Source: Myotis daubentonii (lineage: Eukaryota; Chordata; Mammalia; Chiroptera; Vespertilionidae). From it: a stretch of DNA of 64,000 bases. Both the position numbers and the translations under genes were made by a program. The stretch spans positions 88,672,641 through 88,736,640 of the forward strand of contig NC_081846.1 in the NCBI RefSeq assembly GCF_963259705.1. The letters run 5' to 3'. This document shows, one piece after another, positions 22,866 through 33,756 of this stretch; position 1 is the stretch's first letter, and the number at the start of each line of letters is the position of its first letter. The notes beneath the pieces are model-generated. The model saw only the letters and a program-made list of their open reading frames with translations. It had not been told where the DNA came from and searched no databases.

Positions 22866-24183
22866 ATAGAAAAGAAAGTTTAAAAAATGACATATCATGA
22901 CATATCATGGTGAAACTGAAAAAAAAAACACGAAAAAAAAAACCCTGAAAATTTAGAAGCAGCCACAGAGAAAAAATAGATCTTCCACAAAGAACAGTAT
23001 TTAGAATGATCCAATTCATCAAAACAACTCTTAAATCTAGAAAATGAAGGAAAATGAAATTTTGGGGGGGAAAATCTTTACTCTCTATAGGTTTAATAAG
23101 AAAATTCTGAGGGACATATATTAGATAAAAATAAAAAGATACCTGGTAAAAGCTTTGAAATGGAATTTGAAATAAATGGTGAACATTTACAATAGATAAT
23201 ATATTATTATACATATTAACACATAGTTAATATATAACCTAAGCATTCACTGATTTAAAAAAATAATAATAGCTAATTTGAGTGTGCAAGTAGGAGAGTG
23301 CAACAGAAAAGAAGAAAAAAAAACATCTGGAAAACAATATAACTTCAGGTGAAAGAAATAATAAAAATTGAAATGCTTTATGGATTTTTGGTAAAAGAAT
23401 AAAAATTTTATATAACTTTATACTGCATTATATATGTATTTTTAAAAATTCGGGCTATTGGCTGAAATTATAAGTAAAGAACATGGAATTTCCAAACAAG
23501 TAGTGAAAATAAAAGTTGATGAGAATAAAGTTAAAAAGAAGCTTATAACAATAATAAAACAAATAAGGGTAAAGAAAAAAACCTCAAAACCAAATGGATA
23601 TAAAGCACTTCATAAAATGTTATAGATAAATAAAAATATATCTGCAAAAGTGAAAAAGTTTACAACAAAGATTTCAGAATGAAAAAGTTTTAAAAAATTT
23701 AAGTGTTTCATGGGAAAAAATAAGTAAATAGAGTTAAAAGGTGAATAAACATATCCTATAAAAATACTAATAGGAAGAAAACTGGTGTAGATAGATAAAA
23801 TGAATTTGAAAAAATATTAACATTAAATAAAATAATTCAATAAAGAAGCATATTTAATTTAACCAAAAGATAAAACATCTCCATCATTGATATATCTAAA
23901 AGGGTAGATTGGGATAAAAAGAGTAATAATTGATTGAACAACAAGAAATAATTCACAAAGTCATTGGGAGATTTTTAAATACATCCCCAAATAAGCTATT
24001 TTTCAAGGAGAGAGAGAGAGAGAACTGGAAGAGAGGGAGGGAGGGAGAGGTAACTGGGACAAAAACAAGGTCAAATTTTGAAGTTTTTGAATAGGACATA
24101 ACCTTGATCAAACATACACAAAATACTACACACAATAACTGAAAATGCACTTATTTAATTATTTTATTTTTATTGGGGTGACA

Positions 24184-24864
24184 GCTATATATATTAAAGC
24201 CTTAGCAACTTGAACAGTTTCACCTCAGGACTCTGCCCTCGTGTTCCAGCCGCTCTTCCTGACAGCCGTCCTGCAGATTCTGGACTTGCTCTGCTAGCTC
24301 CTGCACTCAAGTAAGCCGATTCCTTAAAATGTACCTCCTACTGGTTTTTCTGACTCTGGTGGGACCCTGACTGATAGACTCTCCTGCAAATTGCCCAAGC
24401 CTCAGAGTCTCATTGGTAGTGGGAGAAAAGTTTCATTTCCCCCAACTTAGGATGTAAGTTTCTAGATGTCACAGAGAGATCCGTGGCATTGCCTCTGCTA
24501 GACTTACTTTATTGAAAATTTATTGACTCCTTAAAGCTGTGGGATATTCTATGTATTAGTAAGGAAACACTGGAGAATGTAAAATAATGAATTCCTATTA
24601 AGTTCTAAGTCTTTAAAAAAAAATAAATAAATAAATAAAAAATAAAGCCTTAGCAACTGAACGACCGGTGGCTATGATGTGCACTGACCACCAGGGGGCA
24701 GGCACTCATCACAGGAGCTGCCCCCTGGTGGTCAGTGTGCTCCCACAGCCAAACTCCCATGGCCCCTCCCCCCACGGCCAACCTCCCACAGCCCCAATAG
24801 GCCCCAATTGCCCGCCAGGTTGAGGGACCCCAAATATGCATGAATTCATGCACCGGGCCTCTAG
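24184..24864 (+). mobile_element. Nonautonomous Helitron, itself split by a retrocopy
   Basis: The 5' end reads GCTATATATATTAAAGCC (the expected T of TC is G) and joins after the retrocopy to ACGACCGGTGGCTATGATG. The 3' end has hairpin GCATGAATTCATGCACCGGG and CCTCTAG at 24864, followed by T. Same family as the element at 32164-32516 (shared GCTATGATG(T/C)GCACTGACC and CCAGGGGGCAG). Confidence 0.85.
24216..24642 (+). mobile_element. Processed retrocopy of an unknown transcript
   Basis: A 427-bp insert ends in an A-rich tail (A9 then repeated AAAT). It is flanked by a ~20-bp TSD TAAAGCCTTAGCAACTGAAC (one extra T in the left copy), the hallmark of L1-driven retroposition. No open frame of size. 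The segment 24265-24375 resembles the 3' part of ERVL/MaLR-type LTR sequence, so the source may have been a noncoding or LTR-containing RNA. Confidence 0.75.
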
Positions 24865-25914
24865 TTGGTTAATAAAATTATATAGGTTTCAAGTGTAAAA
24901 TTCTAATACATTATCTATATATTGTATTGTGTGTTCATCATCCAAGTCAAATGTGCTTCCACCACCATAGATCCCTTTATCTCTTCTACCTCCCCACACT
25001 CCCTTTTTCTCTGGTGATCACCATCCTGTTCTCTGTGTCTATGAGTTTTGTTTTGCTTAATGCCTTCACTTATTTCACCCAGCCCTCCAACCCCCTCCCC
25101 TCTGACAGCTGTCTATTTCTATTTTGTCTGTTAGTTTATTTTGTTCATTAGATTCTACACATAAGTGAAATCATATGGTACTCGCCTTTGTCTGACTGGC
25201 TTATTTCACTTGCCATAATACTCTCCAGGTCCATCTATGCTGCCGTTAAAGGTAAGATGTCCTTCTTTTTTACAGCTGAGTAGTATTCCATTGTGTAAAC
25301 ATGCCACAGGTTTTTACCCATTCATCTACTGATGGGCAATCGGGCTGCTTCCAAATCTTGGCTATTATAAATAACACTGCAATGAACATAGGGGTGCCTA
25401 TATTCTTTCGAATTAGTGTTCTGGGTTTCTTTGGATAAATTCCCAGAGTGGAATTGATAGATCATAAGGCAGTTCCATTTTTAATTTTTTGAGGAAATTT
25501 CATACAGTTTTCCACAGTGGTTGCACCAGTCTGTATTCCCATCAGCAGTACACAAGGGTTCCTTTTTTTTCCACATCTTTGCCAACACTTTCTGTTTATA
25601 AACTTATTTTATGGTAGCCATTCTGAAAATGCACTTATTTATAACTACAGGGAAAGCATTTTTGAAAAATTTCTATATATTAGATAGAACTTAGTGACTC
25701 TCAATACATTTAAAGATTGGCATTAAATGAACTATATTTTCTGACTACAATGTAATTAAATTATTACTAAATGATGAAAAGAACACTAGGAAAAAGCCAT
25801 GTACTTGGAAACTTAAAAGTGGGCCTCTAGAAAACTTAAATATTGGAAGGGAAATTAGAAACTGCTCTGAACCAAATGAAAATACTATAATCAAAACTTG
25901 TGAAAACAAATGAA

Positions 25915-26100
25915 GCCGTGAACTGGCAGCTCTGTTGGTTAGAGCATTCTTCTGATTGTGCCAAGGTCGTGGGTTAAATTTCAGGGTCAGGGATTATGCA
26001 AGAACCAATTAATGAGCGCATAAATAAGTGGGACAACAAAATCGATGTTTCTCTCTCCCTTCCTCTCTCTCTAAAATCAACTTCAAAAAGTTGAAAAAAG
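25915..26100 (+). mobile_element. Ves-like SINE, diverged
   Basis: GCTCTGTTGGTTAGAGCATTC and a GGTCGTGGGTTAAATTTCAGG B-box-like stretch, then ATCGATGTTTCTCTCTCCC and a TC-rich end. Confidence 0.75.
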
Positions 26101-26605
26101 GAGAATCTGTGCTTTGACAAAGGAATTCATAGATTTCATTATATAATGGAAAATGTTGAAAATTGAAAGCCAAGACAAATAAACCCTAACAAAATAGAAA
26201 AACAAACTAAAAATTAAAGATGAGAGTGAAACTAATATGGGAAAATATTACAAGGAGAATATAAAAAGCCAAAATTTGGTCGTTTGAAAAGACTAAATCC
26301 ATGGCAACATTGAAGAAGAAAGAAAAGATTGAAGGTACAAATAGCCAAATTTAAATTAAAAGAGGGATATTGCTAGAGACCAGATATTACAAAAAGCGTC
26401 AGAAGATATTGCAATACATCTGAAAATTTTATGCAATAAACTCCTAAATAAGTAACTTATCAAAACTAAATCTAAAGTAATAAAAACATCTAATTTTAAA
26501 ATTAAAAGTTAACTGCATAAGTTAAAACCTTTCCACAAAAAGACTCTAGGAACAGAATTCTAGGATTTACTGGAAAATTCTATGAAATGTTTAAAAAAGC
26601 ATGAT

Positions 26606-26856
26606 GTAGCCCTAGCCAGTTTGGTTCAGTGGTTAGAGTGGGCCAAGGATGGGATGCAATTCCCAGTCAAGGGCATGTACCTCATTTGCAGGCTCAATCC
26701 CCAACCCCAGTAGTGCAAGTTTGGGAGGCAACCAATCGATGTGTCACTCTCACATGGATATCTCTCTCTCTCTCTTCCCCTCCTCCCTCCCTCCCTATTA
26801 CTCTCTCTTAAAAAAGAAATCAATGGAAAGAAAAATTCTCAATGAGAATGACAAAG
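26606..26856 (+). mobile_element. Ves SINE
   Basis: The head reads GCCCTAGCCAGTTTGGTTCA, with a (TC)n patch at ~26761-26780. TSD AAAAAAGCATGAT at 26593-26605 and 26857-26869. Confidence 0.9.
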
Positions 26857-26960
26857 AAAAAAGCATGATCTAAATATTACATAAATTCTTCTGTAGAATG
26901 GAAAAAGAAAAATGCCTCAAGTTTCAAATCCAGGAAAAACATTAAACCACACCTACTTAG

Positions 26961-26961
<1 letters not shown>

Positions 26962-27017
<56 letters not shown>
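26962..27017. repeat. (AT)n microsatellite
   Basis: About 27 uninterrupted AT dinucleotides. Confidence 0.98.
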
Positions 27018-27020
<3 letters not shown>

Positions 27021-27360
27021 TACCTAATTCACATAGAATATTAGCCAATAGCTAAACCAAGCTGAAAAGCCCAGATTATTATTAAACAAATGTTAGTTAT
27101 AATTTATTAAATTAACTGATTAAAAGGGAAAACCATATGTTCATTTTAACAAAAACAGAAAAGGTGTTTCATAAGACACAATTGTTATTTATGATTTTCC
27201 AAAAAGCATTATTTTAACAAACCAGAGATTAAAAACCTTTCTTAAATAGTTACTGATAAATATGTAGTATACACACAAACGAGTGACAATTTGCATTTAA
27301 TAGAGAAACATTTTCCTAATGATCACAACAATCCAAGTTATAGCAATTGGAAAGGAGTCC

Positions 27361-27922
27361 TGATGGTTATTTTTATGTGTCAACTTGACTGGGCCATTGA
27401 GTACCCAAACATTTGGGCAAATATTATTTTGAGTGTGTCTGTGAAGGTGTTTGGGGATGAGATTAATATTTTAATTAGTAGACTGAGGAAAGCAGGTTGC
27501 CATCCTTACTATGGGTGGGACTCATCCAATCAATCGGAGACTAAAATAGAACCAAAAGGCTGGGTAAGAGGTAACTTCTCCAGCTTGATGCTTTCGCTGG
27601 GATATTGGTCTTCTGCCCTTGGGCTGGAAGACACACCATTCTTTCTCCTGGTTCTTAGACCTGCATACTCAGACTAGAACTACATATTAAGTCTTCTGAA
27701 TCACCAGCTCACCATCTACAGATCTTGGGACTTCTTAGACTCCATGATCATGTGATCCAATCCCTGATAATAATCCCTATCTATCTCTATCTCTATCTCT
27801 ATCTCTATCTCTATCTCTATCTCTATCTATATCTATATCTATATCTATCTATATCATCTATATCTAATCTCCTATTGATCTCTTATTGGTTCTGTTTCTC
27901 TGGAGAACCCTGATTAATATAG
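27361..27922 (-). mobile_element. ERVL solo LTR, MLT2-type
   Basis: Read forward it starts TGATGGTTATTTTTATGTGTC and ends GGAGAACCCTGATTAATATA, the reverse complement of MLT2-type LTR ends. Internal GGGTGGGACTCATCCAATC and GATCTTGGGACTTCTTAGAC fit. It contains an expanded (TCTATC)n tract. Confidence 0.75.
27777..27858. repeat. (TCTATC)n/(TATCTA)n microsatellite in the LTR
   Basis: About 80 bp of hexamer repeats. It produces a low-complexity frame of alternating Leu-Tyr that is not a protein gene. Confidence 0.97.
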
Positions 27923-28169
27923 GAGGAGATATTTTTATTATTTGTAGATAGTATTTTCTATGTATGAAAAACTAAAGAATCTATTAATAAATTATTGTAA
28001 TTTATAAAAAAATTATCAAGTTCACTGAATTTAAAATGAATATGCAAAAGTAACTTATATTCCTAATATGACATCAATAAAACTGTTAGAAAAGCTTTAA
28101 GGAAGGTTTTTAATCTGTAGTTTGTTAAAATAATTATACTTGGAAAATCATAAAAACAAACACAAAGAT

Positions 28170-28580
28170 ACTATTGTAGGTTTGTGTCCCCCGAAAAGAT
28201 ATGTTAAATTCCTAACACTAGTGAATTTGACCTTATTAGAAAATAGCATATTTCCAGACATAATCACGTTCATCTTAATGAGGTCAGTAGGATGAACTCG
28301 AATCCAATAGAACGGATGTTATAAGCAAAAGGGGAAACAGAGGGAGAGACATACAGGGAGAATGCAGACACTGGAGGGAAGTAGCTACCAACCAAGGAAT
28401 ACAAGTAGCTACAGCCATCGCTGGAAGCTGGAAGAGGCAGAAAGGATGCCATGCAGTCTCAGAGGGTGTATGGCTCTGCTCACAGTTGGATGTCTAACCT
28501 CCAAGACTGGGAGTGAATACCTCTCTGTTGTTTTAAGTTTGAGGCACTTTGTTACAGCAGCCTTAGGAAATGGAAATAGG
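28170..28580 (+). mobile_element. MaLR LTR, MLT1-type
   Basis: Follows the MLT1 order: TTTGTGTCCCCCGAAAAGAT, CCTAACACTAG, GACCTTATTAGAAAATAG, GGCAGAAAGGATGCCATGC, AGTTTGAGGCACTTTGTTAC, ending CAGCCTTAGGAAATGGAAAT. Diverged; no internal region attached. Confidence 0.7.
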
Positions 28581-28911
28581 TACTATTTACCGTAATTATA
28601 AAAAAATACTGAAGAAAATTTAATAGATGCTGCACATGATCTCTATGCAGAAAATATAATACTATACTGAAAGACATTAAAGGAGGTATACACAAATGGA
28701 AAACCATATTATATAAAATTTTACTTCTAAGTTGATTCAGATTCAGTGGAATTTCAATCAAAATTCTAATGTGCATTTCCTTGGAACTTGATAACATGAT
28801 TCTAGAACTTCTTTGAATGAGCAAATATCCAAGAAATTTAAAAACATCCTTGAAAAGGAATGAGGCAAGTAGGCTTGACTTACACAGATGTCAAATTTTG
28901 TTATAAAACAA

Positions 28912-29809
28912 CTAGAGGCCTGGTGCACAAAATTCATGCATGGGGGGGGTCCCCTCACCCAACCTGTGCCCTCTCTGATCTGGACCCCCTCAGGGGATGT
29001 CTGACTGCAGGTTTAGGCCCGATTCCACAGGGATCGGGCCTAAACCAGCAGTTGGACATCCCTTTCATAATCCGGGACTGCTGGCTCCTAACTGCTCACC
29101 TGCCTGCCTGCCTGATCGCCCCTCCTGGCCCCCTGCCAGCCTGATCACCCCTAACTGCCTCTGCCTGCTGGCCTGGTTGCCCCCAACTGCCCCCCTGCCA
29201 ACTTGGTCACCCCCAAATACCCCCCACCAGCTTGGTCACCCTTTACTGTCCCCCTGCAGGCCTGGTCACCCCCAACTGCCCCCCCTCTGCCGGCCTGGTC
29301 AACCCAAACTGCTCCCCTGCCAGCCTTGCCAACCCTCACTGCCCCCCTCTGCTGGCCTGATCACTCTTAACTACACCTCCCCTGCCAACCTGATCACCTC
29401 CAATCCCCCCGCCACCAGCCTGGTCACCCCTCACTAGCCCCCTTTGCTGGCCTGGTCACCCCTCTGCCCCTCTCTACTGGCCTGGTCACCCCCAACTGCC
29501 TGCCCCCTGCTGGCCTGGTCGCTTCTCTGGCCCCCCCTCACGCATCAGCCTGGTTGCTTCCAACTGCGCCCTCTGCTGGCCTGGTTGCCCCACACAGCCT
29601 GCTGGTTGGTGGTTTGGTCACCCCTCACTGTCCCCTCCCCCCCCCCCCCCCCACACTGGCCTGATTGCCCCACACAGCCTGTTGTTCAGTTGTTTGGTCA
29701 TCCCTCACTAACCACCCCCTGCAAGCTTTGTCACCCCACTCAGCCTGTTTGGTCATCCATTCGGTTGTCCATTTGATTGCGATGGCCCCTGGCTCTTTAT
29801 ATATATAGA
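28912..29809 (-). mobile_element. Nonautonomous Helitron (898 bp) with minisatellite
   Basis: The reverse strand begins TCTATATATATAAAGAGCCA at 29809 and ends with hairpin GCATGAATTTTGTGCACCAGG and CCTCTAG at 28912. Flanks A (28911) and T (29810). A second, perfect 14-bp hairpin lies at 29010-29046. Most of the interior is minisatellite. No Rep/helicase frame. Confidence 0.93.
29090..29790 (-). repeat. Minisatellite inside Helitron
   Basis: About 20 diverged units of 30-40 bp of the type GGCCTGGTCACCCCCAACTGCCCCCC, with a C run at 29637-29653. Same unit family as at 9885-10310 and 15300-15540. Confidence 0.9.
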
Positions 29810-29830
29810 TGGTATTCAAGTGTCCAAACT

Positions 29831-30034
29831 GGCCTGGCTGTTATGGTTCAGTAGTTGAATCTGGAGGCCGTGGTTGGATTCCCAGTTGGGGCATATGCCG
29901 GGTTTCAGGTTGATTCCCAGTGTGGGGCATGCAAGAGGTAGCCAATCAATGATTCTCTCTCATCCTGTTCCTGTCTCTCTCTCCCTCTCCATTCCTTTGT
30001 GAAATCAATAAAAATACATTAAAAGAAAAAAAGA
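29831..30034 (+). mobile_element. Ves SINE, diverged
   Basis: GGCCTGGCTGTTATGGTTCA head, GATTCCCAGTTGGGGC, GCCAATCAATGATTCTCTCTC and an A-rich tail. Confidence 0.85.
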
Positions 30035-31060
30035 GTTTAAATTGGCTCCTGGGTGGACCAATAGGCCAATGGAACAGAACAGAGAGTGTGGAAATGAACT
30101 TTATAGAATAGCTGGGAAAGATGGACTGCTGAGCAATGTGTGCTGAGACAATTTATCATCAAAATGGCAAAGTATAAAATTTCCTCCCTACTTCACATAC
30201 TGTAAGTTCCATGTGCATGACATACTTATATTTACAAGGAAAAATTTTACAACTAGCTGATGTTACCTTAGCAGAAATATTTTGTCTGGTCAAAATTTCT
30301 TATATTCAATTACTTTAAATTCAAGAAGTTCTGTTCACTAAAAGATACTAAAAGAAGAGAAAAACCAAGCAAAAACTAAAGAAGGTAATTGCAACTTATA
30401 TGACTGAGACAGAGTTAGAATTCAAAAGATATAGAAAATTTCAGAAATTAAAGGAAATAAACAACCTAATAGAAAAATGGGTGAATGATTTGAGCAGTTG
30501 CTGCATAATTGAGGAAACACAAATGACTGCACATGAATGAGGAGATGATCACTCAGTTTTCAGAAAGTGCCAATTAACACCAGCTGAACCAGAATGAGGT
30601 AGAATTTCACACCTACTAAGCTGGTAGAATTACAAATAAACAGGAAAACCCAGAAAACACTAAGCATTTCAGGTGGAGCAATGGGAGGCTCTTTCTCTTG
30701 TTCATGAAAGTGTAGGTGGTTCTCAACATATTCTAAAATTCAGAACCTCTACTTTTCACACTCTGGCATATGTGGGTGCAGATTTTTAACCACTTTTAAG
30801 TAAAATAAATAAATGAAAAACCTTAAAATGTCTATCAACAATAGGAAGAATACATAACTTGTAATTTATTCAAACAATGAATTGCTCTAAAACCATAAAT
30901 GTGCGTGGGATACAGTCACATGCCTAATGTGAGTGAGTTAGAGTCACATGCCTAAAAAAAAAAAGGAAGGTTTTGAAACAATGGAGGAAGGCATAGAAGA
31001 CAGATAATATTGATCCCATTGTAAAACACTAGAAAACACAAAATTTTAAGCATATATTAT

Positions 31061-32163
31061 TAGTGGACTCATTTACAAGTGATAAAATGCAGTGAAAAGA
31101 AAAGGAATTATTATCACAAAAATCAGGTTTGGAATTAATCTGAGTGAGGGGTGGGGCCTCAATAGAGGCCAGGCATGGGAAGGTGAGGGGTAGAAGCTTT
31201 GAGATATTAGAATTGCTATAGTTCTTAAGTTGGTGGAGGGTACACAGCTATTCAAGTCTGTTCCCTAAAATTTACATATGTTCTCTGTATGGCCTTTTAT
31301 GTACATAAATTATTTGTATTATCTGGTCCAGCTGGAAATGAACCTAATTCAGAATATTGTTTGAATCTGGTACTTTGCAGCTTCCACTATAGACCTCCAA
31401 TAAAGTTTTAACTTTCCAAGGCTGCGTCTTGATCAATATCTACCGATCCTCCTGGCTCTAACTGCCCATTCATCATTTACATTAAAGCCAGGCTCCTCTG
31501 TAATGATTGCTGATTACAGGAGACTGCCTTGCCCACAACTTCATTATCACCCAGTTCACAGGGGCAGTGTTTGGTCGGCAATGAACTGAACGCTAGCCAA
31601 AGCCAATTTATGATATTGCATACTATATCGATTTTGATGGAAACAAAAGCAGAGAAGGTCAATAGGATGGCATCCAAAATCATTACTGGTCAGAAGAGAG
31701 AACTAAATCAAAATGAGCAATTAATTTTTTTCAGCATTTTATGTTACATTCTGGCAGCCTCATAAATGATCCCATATCTTGGATCTTGGTGTCAGAACTT
31801 CATAATAAAAGAGCAAAGGGACTCTGATGAAAAATTTAAATCTGGGAACAAGAACAAAGAAATAAATTCTTATTTTTTTCTATAGGAATGATTCAGTTAT
31901 ATTTTAGCAAATAGTCAACTTGTTTGGAAGATATTTTATTTCTGGTCCAAACCCCTGAAAGGAGAAACAGGGAAGGGGGGAAGGAGAAAGAAAAGAAGAA
32001 GAAGAAAAGGAAGAAAAAGAAAAAAAGATGAAAGAGAGGAGGAAAAGAGACACATTGAAGAAGGAAGGAAGAAAGGAAGAAGGGAGGGAGAGATGAAAGG
32101 AGGAAATATAAAGAAAGAGAAATGGGTTTCCTTAGTATAAACAAAATGGAGGTTTATAGAACA
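31061..32163. other. No gene recognised; purine-rich tract
   Basis: A simple purine-rich (GGAA/GAAA)n tract covers about 31967-32125. The rest shows no identifiable element. Confidence 0.5.
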
Positions 32164-32516
32164 CTAGAGGCCCGGTGCATGGATTCATGCACCAGTGGGG
32201 TCCCTCGGCTTGCCCTATGGGGATTGGGTCAAAACTGGCTCACCGACATCCCCCGAGGGGTCCCGGAATGTGAGAGGGCGGTTCTCAGGTGATGTCCCCT
32301 GGAATAGGGCCCCTCCTCTCTGGTTCCAGGTGTGTCACCCGTGAACTGCAGCTGCCAAGTTGGCAGCTCCTGTGTTAAGCATCTGCCCCCTGGTTGGTTA
32401 GTGCGTGTCATAGCTACTGGTTAGAGAGTCTGCCCCCTAGTGGTCATTGCGCATCATAGCTATCAGTCTGCCGTCGGCCGGTTGGCCAGTTACTTAGGCT
32501 TTTATATATATATAGA
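32164..32516 (-). mobile_element. Nonautonomous Helitron (353 bp)
   Basis: The reverse strand begins TCTATATATATATAAAAGCC at 32516 and ends with hairpin TGCATGAATCCATGCACCGGG and CCTCTAG at 32164. Flanks A (32163) and T (32517). Same family as 24184-24864. Confidence 0.93.
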
Positions 32517-32711
32517 TAATAACTTTGAATTCTGGTGTTTTGCTACCCCCTCCCCCCCCACCCAAAAAAACACACAACAGATGGCTGTTTGGAAGAATGC
32601 TTCTTATATATGTAGAAATCAATATACCAATGTGAGCAACAAAATATGTGATACTGGAAAAAAAATGATACTAACTTTAATTCTAATGATATTATATTAC
32701 TAGTTATAGTA

Positions 32712-32945
32712 GTTGATTACTGTTTGTTGAACATTTAAGTCTTGACAGATAACTCTGCCTCTTGTTACGCACAGCTTTTTTAATCCTTACATTTACGCTG
32801 AGATGTAAAACAAACATTGTAAAAACAAAAATTCAGGGTCAGGAAGGTAAGAAAGATTGGCCTCTACAGCTAACATGTAGCACAAGGGTGCTGGACCTAC
32901 AACCTACAAGCTTGTGCCCTAAAGCTCTGTTATAGTGACTTAAAG
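32712..32945 (+). mobile_element. MIR SINE
   Basis: GTTGAACATTTAAGTCTTGACAG, TTTAATCCTTACATTTACGC, GAGATGTAAAAC and AGCACAAGGGTGCTGGACCTAC follow MIR order. Confidence 0.6.
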
Positions 32946-33117
32946 CAGCCTTAGAGAAGGGTTGACACCCATACCTATAGCTTATGGAAATTTCTCTAGG
33001 CAGATGGTAGAATAATAAAAACCCTGCTGCTCTCTAAGGAAGTCTCTGGAGCTGGTATTATAAGGTTTGAACCTCCCAGGTTCCCAGTCACTGTATTCAC
33101 ATAGGGCACCCAGCATA

Positions 33118-33756
33118 TCCTATCTAATAAAAGAGAAACATGGTAATTAGCGTACATCTGCTACCTTCCCATTGGCTAATCAGCAAGATATGCAAATTAA
33201 TTGCCAGCCAAGATGGTGGCCGGCAGCCAGGCAGCTTGAAGCTAACATGAGGCTTGCTTGCTTCAGTGACTGAGGAAACCAATGTTCCCCGCTTGCCTTG
33301 CCAGCCTTTGAGCTTGCAGTTTGAAACATTGTTACAAATATAGAAGCTAAACAAAACCCCAGAAACCTGCTTTCAGCCCACCGGGATCTCAGAGCTGGAG
33401 TTGATACAGAGTTTCGATTATAGAACACAAACAAACCAGATACCTGCTTTCAGCAGCTGAGGCCTCAGAGCTGGAGCCAGAGCTAAAGCTGGCCCAGAAT
33501 AAAAAAAAGAAAAAAGAAAAAAAGGAGCAGTTGGGAGCTTCAGTCACCTGCCAGCCTGAAAACAGCCCTCAGCCCCTCACCCAGACTGGCCAGGCACCCC
33601 AGTGGGGACCCCCACCCTGGAGGGTGTGTGACAAGCTGCAAACAGCCATCATCCCCTCACCCAGGCTGGCCAGGCACCCCAGTGGGAACCCTCACCCTGA
33701 TCCAGGACACCCTTCAGGGCAAACCAGCCGGCCCCCACCTGTGCACCAGGCCTCTA
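33118..33756 (+). mobile_element. Composite Helitron copy 2, unit 1
   Basis: Begins TCCTATCTAATAAAAGAGAA after A at 33117, then carries the shared 5' module (ATGCAAATTAATTGCCAGCC). The middle (33230-33530) contains GTTTGAAACATTGTTACAAAT and CCAGATACCTGCTTTCAGC. The 3' half has CACCCAGACTGGCCAGGCAC repeats. It ends GTGCACCAGGCCTCTA at 33756, without the final G, and abuts unit 2. Confidence 0.9.

Larger units (their letters stand above)
24158..25622 (-). mobile_element. Younger 5'-truncated L1 (3' end)
   Basis: Reverse-strand L1 3' region: ORF2 C-terminus (25240-25610), 3' UTR, and tail near 24158-24183. Perfect 19-bp TSD CTGAAAATGCACTTATTTA at 24139-24157 and 25623-25641. The 3' UTR is split by a Helitron (24184-24864). 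Confidence 0.85.
22866..31060 (+). mobile_element. Ancient L1, heavily interrupted
   Basis: Forward L1 remnants appear in order. ORF1 C-terminal-like DNA lies at 22890-23060 (ATATCATGGTGAAACTGAA, GAAGCAGCCACAGAGAAAAA). Endonuclease-end sequence lies at 25690-25900 and ORF2 at 26100-27300. ORF2 C-terminal to 3' UTR sequence lies at 28590-31060 (ACCAATAGGCCAATGGAACAG, AAATGGGTGAATGATTTGAG, ending in an A run). All frames are destroyed. A younger L1, Helitrons, LTRs and SINEs sit inside it. It could be more than one L1 of the same orientation. Confidence 0.6.

Noticed and set aside
22843..23214. 123-residue hydrophobic reverse frame
   Set aside because: It is the antisense of AT-rich ancient L1 ORF1 sequence; Phe-rich translation comes from A-rich DNA.
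27725..27913. Leu-Tyr repeat protein
   Set aside because: Translation of a (TCTATC)n microsatellite in an LTR.
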